NCBI GenBank assembly: GCA_050633105.1
Contig: JBOEFW010000011.1
Coordinates: 1-64,000, forward strand
DNA length: 64,000 bases
Direction of reading: 5' to 3'
Origin: Aureispira sp050633105
Lineage (GTDB): Bacteria > Bacteroidota > Bacteroidia > Chitinophagales > Saprospiraceae
The position numbers and the translations under genes are program-made. Positions within the stretch are counted from its first letter, which is position 1. Each line of letters starts with the position of its first letter. This document shows positions 63,323-64,000 of this stretch, one piece after another. The notes under the pieces were generated by a model that saw nothing but the letters and a program-made list of their open reading frames with translations, was not told the origin of the DNA and made no database searches.

Positions 63323-64000
63323 ATGACACGTACAACATCTGCTCGTTTTTTCTGTTCGTTCTTCTTATTAACGACCTTCTTTGCTTGTCAAACAGACTCC
63401 AAAAAAGAAGCCACCTTAGATTCTCCTGAAGAAGTTATGTCTATCCCCTCCCTCCCTCCGCCAACTCCTGTTGTTGCTCCTCAACTTAACTTAGAAGAAG
63501 CTAATCGTTTGGCACAATTGCCTTTGCATTGCTTGGATACAGAGTATCCCAATAAATTGGGACAAGTTTTGAACGGAGGAGAGGACCTCTTAACTCCTAG
63601 TCAATTGCATCCTGCATTTTATGGTTGTTTTGATTGGCATTCAGCAGTACATGGACATTGGTCCTTAGTGCGCTTGCTCAAAACTTTTCCTGATCTGGCA
63701 GAAGCAGCCGCTATTCGCGAAAAGTTAGCCGCTCGTCTTACTGCAGAAAATATTCAACAAGAGTTGCTCTATTTTGAACGCACCAACAACAAAAATTTTG
63801 AACGTACTTATGGTTGGGCCTGGTTACTAAAATTAGCAGAAGAATTGCACAACTGGGACGACGAGCAAGGTCAAAAATGGAAGACTAATTTACAGCCTTT
63901 GACCGATTTAATTGTCCATAAATATTTAGCATTTTTACCCAAATTGCGTTATCCCATTCGTGTAGGCACCCATACCAATACTGCTTTTGGGTTAGCTTTT
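63323..64000 (+). CDS. DUF2891 family lipoprotein (cut by window end)
   Basis: Bases 63323 to the window edge encode the first 226 residues of a lipoprotein. Lipobox TTFFAC places Cys22. A Pro-rich linker follows (SIPSLPPPTPVVAP). The DUF2891 domain begins near 55: LNLEEANRLAQLPLHCLDTE, HPAFYGCFDWHSAVHGHWSL, FERTYGWAWLLKLAEEL and RVGTHTNTAFGLAF at the break. DUF2891 has an alpha/alpha barrel look, with catalytic residues undetermined. The protein continues beyond the window. Confidence 0.82.
   Translation, partial: MTRTTSARFFCSFFLLTTFFACQTDSKKEATLDSPEEVMSIPSLPPPTPVVAPQLNLEEANRLAQLPLHCLDTEYPNKLGQVLNGGEDLLTPSQLHPAFYGCFDWHSAVHGHWSLVRLLKTFPDLAEAAAIREKLAARLTAENIQQELLYFERTNNKNFERTYGWAWLLKLAEELHNWDDEQGQKWKTNLQPLTDLIVHKYLAFLPKLRYPIRVGTHTNTAFGLAF

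Noticed and set aside
1..64000. CRISPR array, tRNA or rRNA genes
   Set aside because: I scanned for regularly spaced direct repeats and for cloverleaf-like or rRNA-like sequence and saw none; the only regular repeats are the GTGG units before mraZ and the AAG tract.

Overview
The window looks like a chromosomal piece of a moderately AT-rich member of the Bacteroidota. The evidence is two proteins with type IX secretion (T9SS) C-terminal sorting domains, a DUF2480 protein, a DUF1573 lipoprotein, a one-piece hybrid two-component regulator of the HTCS type, an FtsZ ending in an NSFLHDNVD-like tail, a diaminopimelate-type MurE, few Shine-Dalgarno sequences and many lipoproteins. A Saprospira/Aureispira-like organism is my guess from overall flavour, not something the window proves. 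It is a draft assembly with three N runs (1403-1404, 57533-57567, 63113-63185).

Layout. 1-13.7 kb: moeA (minus), a small membrane protein and DUF2480 gene, a secreted TPR-CHAT protein, a Crp/Fnr regulator and a lipoprotein. A minus-strand run then holds a MORN-type protein, a group III truncated haemoglobin, a two-helix membrane protein and six consecutive RDD-family membrane proteins. 13.7-31.9 kb: hemF, an HExxH protein, a small accessory patch around an NhaC antiporter with two decayed genes, a KirBac-type potassium channel, a DUF1573 lipoprotein, an M1 aminopeptidase with a T9SS tail, glpK, a DUF2490 barrel, a large T9SS-exported propeller protein followed by a broken copy of its sorting domain, a lipoprotein cyclophilin, a small barrel, an RmlD-like reductase and a thioredoxin-like protein. 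32.2-39 kb (plus): ubiX, three small membrane proteins (two are paralogues) and the 1353-residue HTCS regulator.

39.1-56.2 kb is the division and cell wall (dcw) cluster on the minus strand, in transcription order mraZ-rsmH-ftsL-ftsI-murE-mraY-murD-ftsW-X-murC-Y-Z-ftsQ-ftsA-ftsZ. The place normally held by murG is occupied by X, a 146-residue protein of unknown function. Y, a 330-residue protein with a papain-like Cys/His pattern, and Z, a small membrane protein, sit between murC and ftsQ. Two opposed arrays of GTGG repeats, several at exact 10-bp spacing, lie upstream of mraZ and are probably MraZ binding sites.

56.4-64 kb: a SUKH-type protein, an arylamine N-acetyltransferase beside an assembly gap, upp, a membrane metallophosphoesterase, a DUF6503-like lipoprotein, a membrane protein, and the start of a DUF2891 lipoprotein cut by the window edge. 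The two long N gaps have the same inverted-repeat-like edges, so both probably hide copies of one insertion element. The most interesting feature is the altered dcw cluster: the missing murG and the effector-like and immunity-like genes inside an otherwise essential operon.
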